Source of the DNA: Pseudomonadota bacterium
GTDB taxonomy: Bacteria; Pseudomonadota; Gammaproteobacteria; Xanthomonadales; Rhodanobacteraceae
DNA: 34,037 nt
NCBI GenBank assembly: GCA_029561145.1
Contig: JAKQJM010000103.1
Location: forward strand, 1 to 34,037
Reading direction: 5' to 3'
Under the pieces are notes generated by a model. It worked only from the letters and a program-made list of their open reading frames with translations, did no database searches and was not told where the DNA came from. Positions 9,669 to 17,859 of the stretch are shown piece by piece. Numbering within the stretch: the stretch's first letter is position 1; each line of letters starts with the position of its first letter. Made by a program: the position numbers and the translations under genes.

Positions 9669-9686
9669 GGCGCCCGAGTGGGCGCC
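9669..9686. repeat. GC-rich hairpin, 7-bp perfect stem
   Basis: The arms GGCGCCC (9669-9675) and GGGCGCC (9680-9686) enclose a GAGT tetraloop. It lies 45 bases downstream of the minus-strand gene ending at 9731 and upstream of relA. It may help end transcription of the exported-protein gene, although no T-run follows. Confidence 0.65.
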
Positions 9687-9691
9687 GCATT

Positions 9692-9719
9692 GCCGCGGTC
9701 GCGACATGTGGACCGCGGC
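9692..9719. terminator. 9-bp perfect hairpin after the exported-protein gene, candidate terminator
   Basis: The arms 9692-9700 (GCCGCGGTC) and 9711-9719 are exact complements around a 10-base loop. It begins 12 bases after the stop codon of the minus-strand gene at 9731-10747, the usual place for a terminator or a 3'-end stabilising hairpin. There is no T-tract, so Rho-independent function is uncertain. Confidence 0.45.
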
Positions 9720-9730
9720 GCTTCAGGAAG

Positions 9731-10747
9731 TCAGTAGTTGTACCAGACGCTGTCGTCGGCGAACCAGTCCTGCAACTCTTCCGGTGCACCGGAAATGCCA
9801 CCGCCGGTACGCAATGCCGCGAAGCCCTGTGACGGGGTTCCGGAAGTTGCCGAGCCGACAGTGGTGCGATAGACCAGCACGTAGTGGGGCGCCGATCCGA
9901 TCGCCGCGGTGAACTGATGTCGCACAAACGGTCCGGTCTCCTTGACCACGCCGGCCAGCGCGAGGACCGAGTCGTCGCACAATTGCGGCGGCGGTATCGA
10001 GCCTTCGATCCAGCTCACCGGCAGTCCACACCAGTTCGCATCGGCGAACACCGACAGGGCGCTGGTATTGAAGCCGTCGACGAGCGTCCAGACAGTCGCG
10101 GCGGGCTGGGTCAGATCGAACTGGGTATCGAGCTTGACGACGCTGACCGAAACGCCGCCGAATCCGCCAAAGGTCTGGGCGCTGACGGTCACGTTCTGAT
10201 GCGCGCCAACTGGCTGTTCCGGCATCGTGGTACCGCCGAATCCGCTGTCGAACAGGCCATGGCTGACGTTGGGGAAATCGAGGCTGCCACCCGGTTGCGA
10301 ACTGAGGCAGCGGAACTGCTTGCCAATGGCCCTTGCCGCCTGGCCGATCAGCAACGTGGCCGGGCCGGCATTGTTGGCACCGCCGCCCTGATAGGTGAGG
10401 CTGTGCGCGTAGACGTCCGGAAACTGCCAGACATCGTTGCCGACCGAAGCCGGCAACTGGTAGCGGGGACGCACCGAAACCTGGGTTGCCGAGCGCGGCG
10501 TCTCGGCACAGAACACATGCGAATCGAGATAGGCCGTGGCGGTCGCGGCGCCTGACGCGCCCCGCGCGTAACTGAATGCGGAAGGCACCGCGGCGTCCAG
10601 CGCCACGGTTGCCTGGTCACCGGAGTCGAGATCGCCACCGATCAAGGTGGAAACTCCGTCGGCCAATGCACCGCCGGCTGCAACCACGAGAGCCAGTGAA
10701 ACAGCGGCCTGCAGGCCGCGACTAAGGGTTTTTCTGATCAAGTTCAT
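9731..10747 (-). CDS. Exported protein of unknown function
   Basis: The product has 338 residues. The N-terminus has a clear Sec signal peptide: basic MNLIRKTLSR, a hydrophobic core, and a likely cleavage after ALA (residue 29). The mature part is rich in Gly, Ser, Thr and Val with few charged residues, as in extracytoplasmic beta-rich proteins, and has at least four Cys (in HVFC, QFRC, NWC, QLC) that could form two disulfides. I recognise no domain. An A/G-rich stretch AAAAAGA just before the ATG can serve as ribosome binding site. A 9-bp inverted repeat (10760-10800) lies immediately upstream, and three hairpins lie between its stop and relA. It is divergent from the small exported protein at 10958. 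Confidence 0.75.
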   Translation of the reverse strand: MNLIRKTLSRGLQAAVSLALVVAAGGALADGVSTLIGGDLDSGDQATVALDAAVPSAFSYARGASGAATATAYLDSHVFCAETPRSATQVSVRPRYQLPASVGNDVWQFPDVYAHSLTYQGGGANNAGPATLLIGQAARAIGKQFRCLSSQPGGSLDFPNVSHGLFDSGFGGTTMPEQPVGAHQNVTVSAQTFGGFGGVSVSVVKLDTQFDLTQPAATVWTLVDGFNTSALSVFADANWCGLPVSWIEGSIPPPQLCDDSVLALAGVVKETGPFVRHQFTAAIGSAPHYVLVYRTTVGSATSGTPSQGFAALRTGGGISGAPEELQDWFADDSVWYNY

Positions 10748-10759
10748 CGAATCTTTTTA

Positions 10760-10800
10760 CCGATTGGAATCAGGAAATTTGTCCCGGGAAATCCAATCGG
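10760..10800. promoter_or_regulatory. 9-bp inverted repeat upstream of the exported-protein gene
   Basis: The arms CCGATTGGA (10760-10768) and TCCAATCGG (10792-10800) are exact complements, 23 bases apart, with a smaller palindrome TCCCGGGA between them. The element starts 12 bases before the ATG of the minus-strand gene, so it is either a leader hairpin that could mask the ribosome binding site or a pair of protein-binding half-sites. Confidence 0.5.
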
Positions 10801-10852
10801 ACATCCACGAGCGCGACCGCACGCATCAGGCGCACGGAATCCCGGCGCCCGA

Positions 10853-10861
10853 TGCTAGACT
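10853..10861 (+). promoter_or_regulatory. Possible extended -10 promoter element
   Basis: TG-C-TAGACT (10853-10861) resembles an extended -10 box reading towards the small exported protein at 10958. No strong -35 is seen. If used, the leader would be about 90 bases and would include the ATTAAC/GTTAAT repeat. Confidence 0.3.
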
Positions 10862-10904
10862 GCATGGGGTGGGATTCTACCTACTGAAATCCTCAAGCGC
10901 ACCT

Positions 10905-10921
10905 ATTAACCTCCCGTTAAT
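10905..10921. promoter_or_regulatory. Operator-like inverted repeat ATTAAC-N5-GTTAAT
   Basis: Two exact 6-bp complementary half-sites (10905-10910, 10916-10921) are 5 bases apart in an otherwise GC-rich background. The site lies in the divergent region between two exported-protein genes, 36 bases before the ATG at 10958. The form suits binding of a dimeric repressor or activator; the regulator is unknown. Confidence 0.4.
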
Positions 10922-10957
10922 CAAAGACTTTTCGATCAACGGATCACGTTTAGACCC

Positions 10958-11452
10958 ATGCCAAGAGCCCAAGTCATGCCCTCCAGAGCCCTGCGTATCG
11001 CCTTGACCCTCCTTTTGCCGCTCAGCTGCGGCGTATACGCGCAGACCCAGGCGCCTACCCTCGAGGAGCGCATGTCGCAGGACGAATTCACGGCTTCCGG
11101 CCTCGATCGGCTCAGCCCGGAACAGCTGAAATTCCTCAACGGCTGGATCCAGTCCAAGGGCGTCAGCGAGATCGGCGCACCGATCCGGCACCGCGATGGC
11201 ACGACCGATTTCTACTCCGATTCGCTCGATCGCGAACTGATCGAATCGAGCATCGTCGGCGAATTCAACGGCTGGCAGGGCAAGACTCGCGTCACGCTCG
11301 AGAACGGCCAGGTCTGGCAACAGGCCGAATCCGGCACCAGCGGCTACCACTTGACCTCGCCGAAGGTGAAGGTCAAGCCGATGAGCTTCGGCAGCTGGTT
11401 GATGTACGTGGACGGCTGCGGCTGCGAAGTCCGCGTCAAGCGCATCAAGTAG
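10958..11452 (+). CDS. Small exported protein of unknown function
   Basis: The product has 164 residues, or 158 if the second in-frame ATG at 10976 is used; neither start has a clear ribosome binding site. A signal peptide (hydrophobic LALTLLLPL-type core, likely cleavage near VYAQ) is followed by an acidic segment containing LSPEQLKFLNGWI and then a C-terminal half with FNGWQGKTRVTLENGQVW and a CGCEVRV motif near the end. The second half looks like a small beta domain. I do not recognise a named family. It ends 20 bases from the convergent hrpA stop. Confidence 0.75.
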   Translation: MPRAQVMPSRALRIALTLLLPLSCGVYAQTQAPTLEERMSQDEFTASGLDRLSPEQLKFLNGWIQSKGVSEIGAPIRHRDGTTDFYSDSLDRELIESSIVGEFNGWQGKTRVTLENGQVWQQAESGTSGYHLTSPKVKVKPMSFGSWLMYVDGCGCEVRVKRIK

Positions 11453-11472
11453 GGTTGATCGGGCGGCTGTGC

Positions 11473-14400
11473 TCAGTCGAGCGCAGCGAGGGCGCGCGTC
11501 AGCCGCTTCGGCGACACCGGCTCGGCGGTACGCAATTCCTGGGCGAACACCGAAACGCGTAGCTCCTCGATCAGCCAGCGCAGGGCGTTGAGTGCGACCC
11601 GGTCGGCATCGCCTGCGCTGCGGCGCTTGAGGTACTCGCGCCAATAGACATGTACATGGAGCATGCGCGCCTGATCGCGGGCCGGATCCTGACGCAGGCG
11701 TTCGGCGCGCAGACGCATGCCGCGCAGATAACGTGGAAAATGCTCCAGATGTCGCGGATCGGTATCGCGCAGGAAGCCGGGCACCAGCAGTTCATCGCGT
11801 TGTTCGAGCAGATCCTCGTAATTGACCGTCGCGAAGCCGAGCAAGGGTGGCTCAAGCCAGGGCATCAGCTCCGCATGCGCCTCGATGATCGCCTCGGCCA
11901 GTTTCAGCCGCTCGATCGCGGCAGCGAACAGTTCGCTGCCAAGATCCGCCTTCAATTTCTCGAAATCCGCCCGCGTGCGCGCATCCAGCGCACGGGACTG
12001 CAGGCGCTCGGCGAGCGCGGCTTCGACAAGGTCGGCGCGCAGGGTTTCCGCGCTGCCGAGGGCCGCCCATTTCAACGCGGTGATATTGGCCAGCGGCAGT
12101 TGTCGGCGGGCGTGCTTGATGCGGTCGGCCAGCGAGCGGCGAAGCAGACGCTCGACCCCGCGCCGATGCTCATCGCGCGCCTCGTCGGCATTCTCGAAGA
12201 CACGCAAGGCCACGCTGTCACCGAGGTCGACCAGGGCAGGCCATGCAACGAGACCTTCGGCCGAGCGGATCGATTGCGGGATGTCCTCGATATCGAAACC
12301 GGCAAGTTCCTCGCGCGTCAGTTCTGCGTCGGCGCGCTGCGAAAACGCGACACGCGCAGCGGCGGCCCAGTCCTTCTGGATCAGGGCGAGATCGCGACCT
12401 TCGGCAACCTGCCTGCCGTTCTCGTCCTGAACGCGAAAATGCATGCGCAGGTGTGCAGGCAATTGAATTGTGGAAAAATCGCTCGCGGCAATCTCGACGC
12501 CGGTGACTTTCCGCAGGTAGCCCGCCAGACTCTCGCCAAGCGGATGCTCGCGTCGCCCCTTGTCGGTGCCGATCGACTCGACGAAGGCACGCGCGAAATC
12601 CGGCGCCGGAACGAAATTCCGGCGCAGGGCTTTTGGCAGACCACGAATCAACTCGCCCACCTTCTCGATCAACAGGCCCGGCACCAGCCATTCGCAGGCA
12701 CTGACCGAGAGTGCATTGACCAGGGCCAACGGCACATGGGCGGTAACGCCGTCTGACGGGTCGCCGGGCATGAACCGGTATTCGAGCCGGATCCGCTGCG
12801 TACCCAGGGCAAGATGGGTCGGAAAGTCCTCGGCCGAAAGCCCGGGTGAACTCGACAGCACATCGGCGAGCGACCAGCGCAGGGCAGCCTGCCCGGCCGG
12901 GCCGGCCTTGCGATACCACGCATCGAGCGCAGCGCTCGTGTGGATATCGTCAGGCAGCTTGCCGTCGAAGAATGCAGCGAGCTCTTCGCTGGCCCTGACC
13001 AGGCCGGAACGCCGTTGCCTGGCCTCGATTTCGTGCGCCTGCTGCAAGGTTCGCTGATTGGCCCGGATGAAGTCCGCGCGTGCATCGATCTCGCCGGTGG
13101 CGAGCGCTTCGCGCACGAAGATCCGATGCGCTTCGGCTGGGTCCTGCTTGCCAAACTGCACGGCCCGTTTCTCGACCAGGACCAGGCCAAACAGGCTGAC
13201 CTGCTCATACGCGATCACGGTACCGCGCTTGCGTGACCAATGCGCGTCGTTCCAGATCCGTCGGACCAGATGCGCGGCCTGCTGCTCGATCCAGAGCGGT
13301 TCAATGCGTGCGCATTGCATCGCATAGACCTTGCCGATATCGAGGATCTGCCCGGCAAGCAACCATTGCGGCGGGGATTTCGCCAGCGCCGAGCCCGGAA
13401 AGATCGCAAAGCGCCGTTCGCGCGTGCCGCGGTACTGGTTGCGCTCGTCCTTGCGCGCAACCTGGGTCGGCCAGCCGCTCAGCAGGCAGCGGTGGACGTT
13501 TTCAGCGCTGTCGGTATTCGGGAGTCGGGATCCAGGATCCGGAACGTCGGATTGCGCCGCACTTGCAGTTGTCCGCACGTTCTTGCCGGTGCTCTTGTTC
13601 CCCGCCTTGCCCGATGCCGACTCCCGACTCCCGAATCCCGGCTCGTGCAGCAATTGCCGATGCAACTCCCGCCACTCGCGCATGCGCATGAACGAGAGGA
13701 AGCGGGCGCGGCACCAGTCGCGCAGTCGGGACTGGGTGAGCTCCTCATGAGCGGCGGCGTAGGCAGACCAGAGCCTGAGCACGCCGGTGAAGTCGGATTT
13801 CGGGTCGGCGAATTCGGCATGTGCGGCGTCGGCCTGCTGGCGCGCGTCGGCGGGACGTTCGCGCGGATCCTGGATGCTCAGGAACGAGACCAGGATCATC
13901 AGTTCGCGCGAGACACCGAGTCGCTGCGCCTCGATCAGCATGCGCGCCAGCGCGACATCGACCGGCAGGCTCGCGATCATCGCGCCGATCTTCGTCATGC
14001 GGTGCTGATCGTCGATCGCGCCGATCTCGATCAGGCGCCGGTAGCCATCGCCGATCGCGCGCTCCGGCGGCGCCTCGACGAACGGGAAATCGGCGACTTC
14101 GCCGAGCTTGAGGCTCAGCATGCGCAGGATCACGCCGGCCAGTGAGGTACGCAGGATTTCCGGATCGGTGTAGCGTGGCCGCTCGGCGTAGTCGTCTTCG
14201 CCGTACAGCCGGTAGCAGATGCCGGCGGCGACTCGACCGCAGCGTCCCTTGCGCTGATCCGCGGCCGCCTGCGAAATCGGTTCGATATGCAGGCGCTCAA
14301 GCTGACCGCGCTGGCTGTAGCGCTTGACCCGTGCGCTGCCGGTGTCGACCACGAAACGGATGCGCGGCACCGTCAATGAGGTTTCGGCGACATTCGTCGC

Positions 14401-15414
14401 CAGCACGATGCGGCGCTTCGGACCCGGCTTGAACACGCGATCCTGCTCGGTGGCCGAGAGCCGCGCATACAGCGCGAGCACTTCGGTCTCACGATACTTG
14501 CGTCGATCAAGGGCGAGGTGCGCATCGCGGATCTCGCGCTCACCGGACAGGAAGACGAGCACGTCTCCGCGTGGATCCTCGGAAGTGATTTCATCGATCG
14601 CGGCGACGATCTGTTCGAGGGTGCTCGCCTCGCCACGCTCGGGCGGCGGGCGCCAGCGCACTTCGACCGGGAAAGTGCGGCCTTCGACTTCGACCACCGG
14701 CGCGTTGTCGAAATGTTCGGCAAAGCGCTTCGTGTCGATCGTTGCCGAGGTCACGATCAGCTTGAGATCACGCCGCTTGGTCAACAACCGCTTGAGATAA
14801 CCGAGCAGGAAATCGATATTGAGGCTGCGCTCGTGGGCCTCGTCGAGGATGATCGTGTCGTAGGCGCCGAGCCAGGCATCACCCTGGGTTTCGGCAAGCA
14901 GGATGCCATCGGTCATGAACTTGATCAGTGCTGCGTCGCCGACCTGCTCGGTGAAGCGCACCTGGAATCCAACCAGGTCGCCGACGCTGCTGCCGAGTTC
15001 ATCGGCAACGCGACGCGCAACGGTGCGCGCGGCGATCCTTCGAGGCTGGGTGCAGCCGATCATGCCGGCCGCGCCGCGTCCGGCGGCGAGGCAGAGCTTG
15101 GGCAACTGGGTGGTCTTGCCCGAACCGGTTTCACCGGCCAGCACGATGACCTGGTGTTCACGGATCAGCTTGACGATCTCGTCGCTGCGCGAGGCGATCG
15201 GCAGCGATTCATCGATGCGGATCGCGGGCACGCGCGCCGCACGCGCGACCACCTTCGCCGTCGAGGCTTCGATGTCCGCCGCGAATCGGGCGATCTGCGC
15301 GGGCGCCACCGACGCACCCGCCTTCTCGAGGCGACGCCATTGCCCGATCAGGCGACCGCGATCGCGTGTCGATACGCCAGCCAGCGCGGATTTCAGTTTG
15401 GAAAGTTCGGACAT
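11473..15414 (-). CDS. hrpA: ATP-dependent RNA helicase HrpA (DEAH box) with repeat-bounded insertion
   Basis: This DEAH-box RNA helicase (1313 residues; E. coli HrpA is about 1300) acts on structured mRNA and on stalled or collided ribosomes. Walker A GETGSGKT is at residues 94-101, DEAH at 191-194 and SAT of motif III in VTSATIDTKRF. Helicase C-terminal, ratchet and the long HrpA-specific C-terminal domain follow. I placed the start at ATG 15414-15412 (MSELSKLKSAL), because the frame runs 63 codons further upstream through a region that does not resemble HrpA. Between about residues 592 and 633 there is a low-complexity stretch (SGKAGNKSTGKNV and onward) not expected in HrpA. Its DNA is bounded by a 15-bp inverted repeat (13516-13636). 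The reading frame is intact, so the protein is probably functional. Confidence 0.94.
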   Translation of the reverse strand: MSELSKLKSALAGVSTRDRGRLIGQWRRLEKAGASVAPAQIARFAADIEASTAKVVARAARVPAIRIDESLPIASRSDEIVKLIREHQVIVLAGETGSGKTTQLPKLCLAAGRGAAGMIGCTQPRRIAARTVARRVADELGSSVGDLVGFQVRFTEQVGDAALIKFMTDGILLAETQGDAWLGAYDTIILDEAHERSLNIDFLLGYLKRLLTKRRDLKLIVTSATIDTKRFAEHFDNAPVVEVEGRTFPVEVRWRPPPERGEASTLEQIVAAIDEITSEDPRGDVLVFLSGEREIRDAHLALDRRKYRETEVLALYARLSATEQDRVFKPGPKRRIVLATNVAETSLTVPRIRFVVDTGSARVKRYSQRGQLERLHIEPISQAAADQRKGRCGRVAAGICYRLYGEDDYAERPRYTDPEILRTSLAGVILRMLSLKLGEVADFPFVEAPPERAIGDGYRRLIEIGAIDDQHRMTKIGAMIASLPVDVALARMLIEAQRLGVSRELMILVSFLSIQDPRERPADARQQADAAHAEFADPKSDFTGVLRLWSAYAAAHEELTQSRLRDWCRARFLSFMRMREWRELHRQLLHEPGFGSRESASGKAGNKSTGKNVRTTASAAQSDVPDPGSRLPNTDSAENVHRCLLSGWPTQVARKDERNQYRGTRERRFAIFPGSALAKSPPQWLLAGQILDIGKVYAMQCARIEPLWIEQQAAHLVRRIWNDAHWSRKRGTVIAYEQVSLFGLVLVEKRAVQFGKQDPAEAHRIFVREALATGEIDARADFIRANQRTLQQAHEIEARQRRSGLVRASEELAAFFDGKLPDDIHTSAALDAWYRKAGPAGQAALRWSLADVLSSSPGLSAEDFPTHLALGTQRIRLEYRFMPGDPSDGVTAHVPLALVNALSVSACEWLVPGLLIEKVGELIRGLPKALRRNFVPAPDFARAFVESIGTDKGRREHPLGESLAGYLRKVTGVEIAASDFSTIQLPAHLRMHFRVQDENGRQVAEGRDLALIQKDWAAAARVAFSQRADAELTREELAGFDIEDIPQSIRSAEGLVAWPALVDLGDSVALRVFENADEARDEHRRGVERLLRRSLADRIKHARRQLPLANITALKWAALGSAETLRADLVEAALAERLQSRALDARTRADFEKLKADLGSELFAAAIERLKLAEAIIEAHAELMPWLEPPLLGFATVNYEDLLEQRDELLVPGFLRDTDPRHLEHFPRYLRGMRLRAERLRQDPARDQARMLHVHVYWREYLKRRSAGDADRVALNALRWLIEELRVSVFAQELRTAEPVSPKRLTRALAALD
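13516..13636. repeat. Palindromic repeat-like insertion inside hrpA
   Basis: The arms ATTCGGGAGTCGGGA (13516-13530) and its exact complement (13622-13636) are 91 bases apart. The arms themselves are built from short GGGA-containing units (ATTCGGGA, GTCGGGA), a style typical of dispersed intergenic repeats in this group of bacteria. The element lies wholly inside hrpA, in frame, and matches the position of the low-complexity protein insertion. No transposase is present, so if mobile it would depend on an enzyme elsewhere. Confidence 0.6.
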
Positions 15415-15483
15415 GGGGGAGTCGGGGAGAACGTCGGTACTGCGGCACAATCCGCGACACCGGAGAGCACGGGATGTCCCATG

Positions 15484-15520
15484 ATAGCCGCTGGCTATCG
15501 AATTGATCTCGACAAGGGAT
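15484..15520 (+). promoter_or_regulatory. OxyR-like binding site upstream of dps
   Basis: ATAG (15484-15487) and CTAT (15495-15498) are separated by exactly 7 bases, as in an OxyR half-site, and lie inside a perfect 7-bp inverted repeat GATAGCC-GCT-GGCTATC (15483-15499). The next two elements at the same 7-base spacing are degenerate (ATCT at 15506, GGAT at 15517). The site is centred about 77 bases before the dps ATG, and dps is a classical OxyR target. It also lies upstream of the divergent hrpA gene. Confidence 0.4.
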
Positions 15521-15578
15521 TTCCATCCCGATGCCGGCTGACGCACACTGTGGTCTCCATTCTCCGCAGGTGCCGCAC

Positions 15579-16046
15579 ATGGCCATCGATATCGGCATAT
15601 CACCCAAGGATCGCAAGAAGATTTCGGAACACCTGTCGAAACTGCTTGCCGACAACTACTCGTTGTACCTGAAGACGCACAGCTTCCACTGGAACGTGAC
15701 CGGGCCGATGTTCAACAGCCTGCACACGATGTTCGAGACCCAGTACAACGAACTCTGGCTGGCCAACGACGTGATCGCCGAACGTATCCGGGCGCTCGAC
15801 GTCATGGCGCCAGGCTCCTACTCGCAATTCGGCAAGCTGACCTCGATCAAGGAAGAATCCGGCGTACCCGAATGGAAGGAGATGGTCGCCCAGCTCGTCG
15901 AAGGCCATGAATCGACCGCGCGTACGGCACGCGAGACGATCAAGGTGGCCGACAAGGCCGACGATCAGCCGACCGCCGATCTCGCCACGCAGCGCGTCGA
16001 GGCCCATGAAAAAACCGCGTGGATGCTGCGCTCGCTGTTGCGTTGA
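15579..16046 (+). CDS. dps: Dps family DNA-binding ferritin-like protein
   Basis: The product has 155 residues, the normal Dps length, forming a dodecamer that oxidises and stores iron with hydrogen peroxide and protects DNA during stress or starvation. The inter-subunit ferroxidase ligands are all present at the expected spacing: His37 (in SFHWNVTG), His49 (LHTMF), Asp64 and Glu68 (NDVIAERI). I chose ATG 15579 ([14 protein letters not shown]), because the 16 codons upstream in the same frame do not resemble Dps. CAGG about 10 bases before this ATG is the only, weak, ribosome binding site. A Lys-rich N-terminus is short but present, so DNA binding is possible. It is divergent from hrpA, with an OxyR-like site between them. 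Confidence 0.94.
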   Translation: MAIDIGISPKDRKKISEHLSKLLADNYSLYLKTHSFHWNVTGPMFNSLHTMFETQYNELWLANDVIAERIRALDVMAPGSYSQFGKLTSIKEESGVPEWKEMVAQLVEGHESTARTARETIKVADKADDQPTADLATQRVEAHEKTAWMLRSLLR

Positions 16047-16065
16047 CGCGAAATCCCGTATCGGC

Positions 16066-16080
16066 GCCGACGCCGTCGGC
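16066..16080. terminator. Short hairpin between convergent dps and SulP genes
   Basis: GCCGAC (16066-16071) and GTCGGC (16075-16080) form a 6-bp GC-rich stem with a 3-base loop, in the 51-base gap between two convergent stops. It could act as a bidirectional terminator, but no T-run is present on either side. Confidence 0.3.
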
Positions 16081-16097
16081 ACCCAGGCGTGCAGCGA

Positions 16098-17807
16098 TCA
16101 GTCCGGCTTCCAGTCGGGCATGGCCGCAACCATCGCCAGTGCCTGTGGAAAATCATCGGCATAGCGCAGCACGTCGCCATCGGGGACGATGCCCATGTCA
16201 GCCAGGATGCGCGCCGGCTGCGGCTGCAATCCGGTGAAGATCAGCACGGTGTCGGTGCGTCGGCAGCGAGCGATGAGGTTGCCGATCGAGGTCGCCCCCG
16301 AGGCATCGATCAATGGCACCTGGCGCAGGCGCAGGATGAATACGCGCGGCGGCTTGCCAAACGCGCGCAGCACGTCCTCGATGCGGTTGGCCACCGCGAA
16401 GAACAGCGGGCCGGAAACGCGGAACGCTTCCACGCCATCCGGAAGTGCATCGTGCTGGATGGTGCGGCGCTCGCGGGTGAGGTCACCCTCGTCCTCCTCG
16501 AACAGGTCGATGTGCGACTCCATCGCCACGACCTCGCTCATGCCGCGCATGAACAGGAACGCGGCCAGCACGACGCCGACTTCGACCGCCAGGGTCAGAT
16601 CGACCATCACCGTCAGCAAGAACGTCACCAGCAGCACCAGGCGCTCGCCGAGCGGCGAACGCATCAGTTGGCGGATGCGCTCGAACTCGCTCATGTTCCA
16701 CGCGACCAGCAGCAGCAGCGCGGCCATCGCCGGCAACGGCACATAGTTCGCCAGCGGCGCCGCGACCAGCACGAACAGCAGGATGAAGCCGGCGTGGGCC
16801 ATCCCGGCGACCGGCGAGCGCGCACCGGCGCGCACGTTGGTCGCGGTGCGCACGATGGCGCCAGTGGCCGGCAGGCCGCCGACCAGCGCCGACGCGGTAT
16901 TCGCCACACCCTGCGCGACCAGTTCGCAATTGGAGCGGTGACGACCGCCGATCATGCCATCGGAAACCACTGCCGAGAGCAGCGACTCCACTCCGCCGAG
17001 GAAGGCGATCGTGAACGCGCTCGGCAGCAACTCGTGCAGGCGAGCGATATCGAACGACGGCAGGTGAGGCACCGGCAGCTCGCGCGGAATCGGCCCGAAG
17101 TGCGTAAGGACGGTCTCGACCGGGAGTTTCAGCAGCAGGGTGATGAGCGAGGCCGCGACGACGGCGATAAGGAAACCCGGCCAGTTCGGTCGCCAGCGGC
17201 GCATCGCAATCAGCGCGCCCAACGTACCGAGTGCGAGCAGCGCGGCGGCCGGGTTGATGCTGCCGATGTTTGCACCGTAGGCCTGCCAGCGCTCGACGAA
17301 CGTCCCCGGCACGCTGCCCATGTCGAGGCCGAGCAGATCCTTGATCTGGCTGCTGAAGATGCTGACCGCAATGCCTGCGGTGAAGCCGGTGATGACCGGC
17401 TGCGGCATGTACTTGACCATCGTGCCGAGTCGCAGCAGGCCAGCCAGGATCAGCATCGCACCTGCCATCAGGGTCGCCACGATCAGGCCATCGTAGCCGT
17501 GCGCCGCGATCACGCTGAACACGACCGGGATGAATGCAGCAGTCGGCCCGCCGATCTGCACGCGCGAACCGCCCAGTGCGGAAATCAGGAAACCGGCGAT
17601 GATGGCGGTGTGCAGCCCGATCGCTGGCGGCGCGCCGGAGGCGATGGCGAGCGCCATCGACAACGGCAGCGCGACGATGGCGACCGTCAGCCCGGCCAGC
17701 AGATCGTGGCGCAGGTCGTCCGCACCATAGCCCTGGCGCATGACGCTGACCAGTTTTGGCACGTACAGGTGCCAGGCCGGAGGCGCAACTGGCGCTGGAG
17801 CGGACAT
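16098..17807 (-). CDS. SulP family inorganic anion transporter with STAS domain
   Basis: This inner-membrane SLC26/SulP transporter (569 residues) moves sulfate, bicarbonate or dicarboxylates. The N-terminal half has the conserved SulP segments DLLAGLTVAIVALPLSMALA and IGGPTAAFIPVVFSVIAAHG, with about 12-14 hydrophobic helices through residue 430. A cytoplasmic STAS domain occupies about 445-560 (FRVSGPLFFAVANRIED, VPLIDASGATSIGNL). A good ribosome binding site AGGGGA precedes the ATG. It lies 52 bases downstream of the ThrE-type gene on the same strand and may be co-transcribed. The substrate cannot be decided: no carbonic anhydrase or sulfate assimilation gene is next to it. Confidence 0.93.
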   Translation of the reverse strand: MSAPAPVAPPAWHLYVPKLVSVMRQGYGADDLRHDLLAGLTVAIVALPLSMALAIASGAPPAIGLHTAIIAGFLISALGGSRVQIGGPTAAFIPVVFSVIAAHGYDGLIVATLMAGAMLILAGLLRLGTMVKYMPQPVITGFTAGIAVSIFSSQIKDLLGLDMGSVPGTFVERWQAYGANIGSINPAAALLALGTLGALIAMRRWRPNWPGFLIAVVAASLITLLLKLPVETVLTHFGPIPRELPVPHLPSFDIARLHELLPSAFTIAFLGGVESLLSAVVSDGMIGGRHRSNCELVAQGVANTASALVGGLPATGAIVRTATNVRAGARSPVAGMAHAGFILLFVLVAAPLANYVPLPAMAALLLLVAWNMSEFERIRQLMRSPLGERLVLLVTFLLTVMVDLTLAVEVGVVLAAFLFMRGMSEVVAMESHIDLFEEDEGDLTRERRTIQHDALPDGVEAFRVSGPLFFAVANRIEDVLRAFGKPPRVFILRLRQVPLIDASGATSIGNLIARCRRTDTVLIFTGLQPQPARILADMGIVPDGDVLRYADDFPQALAMVAAMPDWKPD

Positions 17808-17859
17808 CGAAAATCCCCTGATTGGTGACGAATCGTGGGCGTCAATTATGCCAGCACGC

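Noticed and set aside
9731-9775. C-terminus of the exported protein (ending near WFADDSVWYNY) as a third copy of the IFxxG motif
   Set aside because: Only F-A-D is shared; the Ile-Phe pair and the Gly are missing, so it is not counted.
7472-9832. 786-codon open frame antisense to relA
   Set aside because: It is the complement of a securely identified relA. High GC removes stop codons from the opposite strand, and the translation is rich in Arg, His, Asp and Gln without any motif.
15415-15603. N-terminal extension of hrpA by 63 codons
   Set aside because: It would run over the OxyR-like site and into the dps coding sequence, and the residues do not resemble HrpA. The ATG at 15414 gives a normal N-terminus.
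16089-17828. 579-codon open frame antisense to the SulP gene
   Set aside because: The translation is low complexity (His, Gln, Arg, Asp) and is the mirror of membrane-helix codons in SulP.
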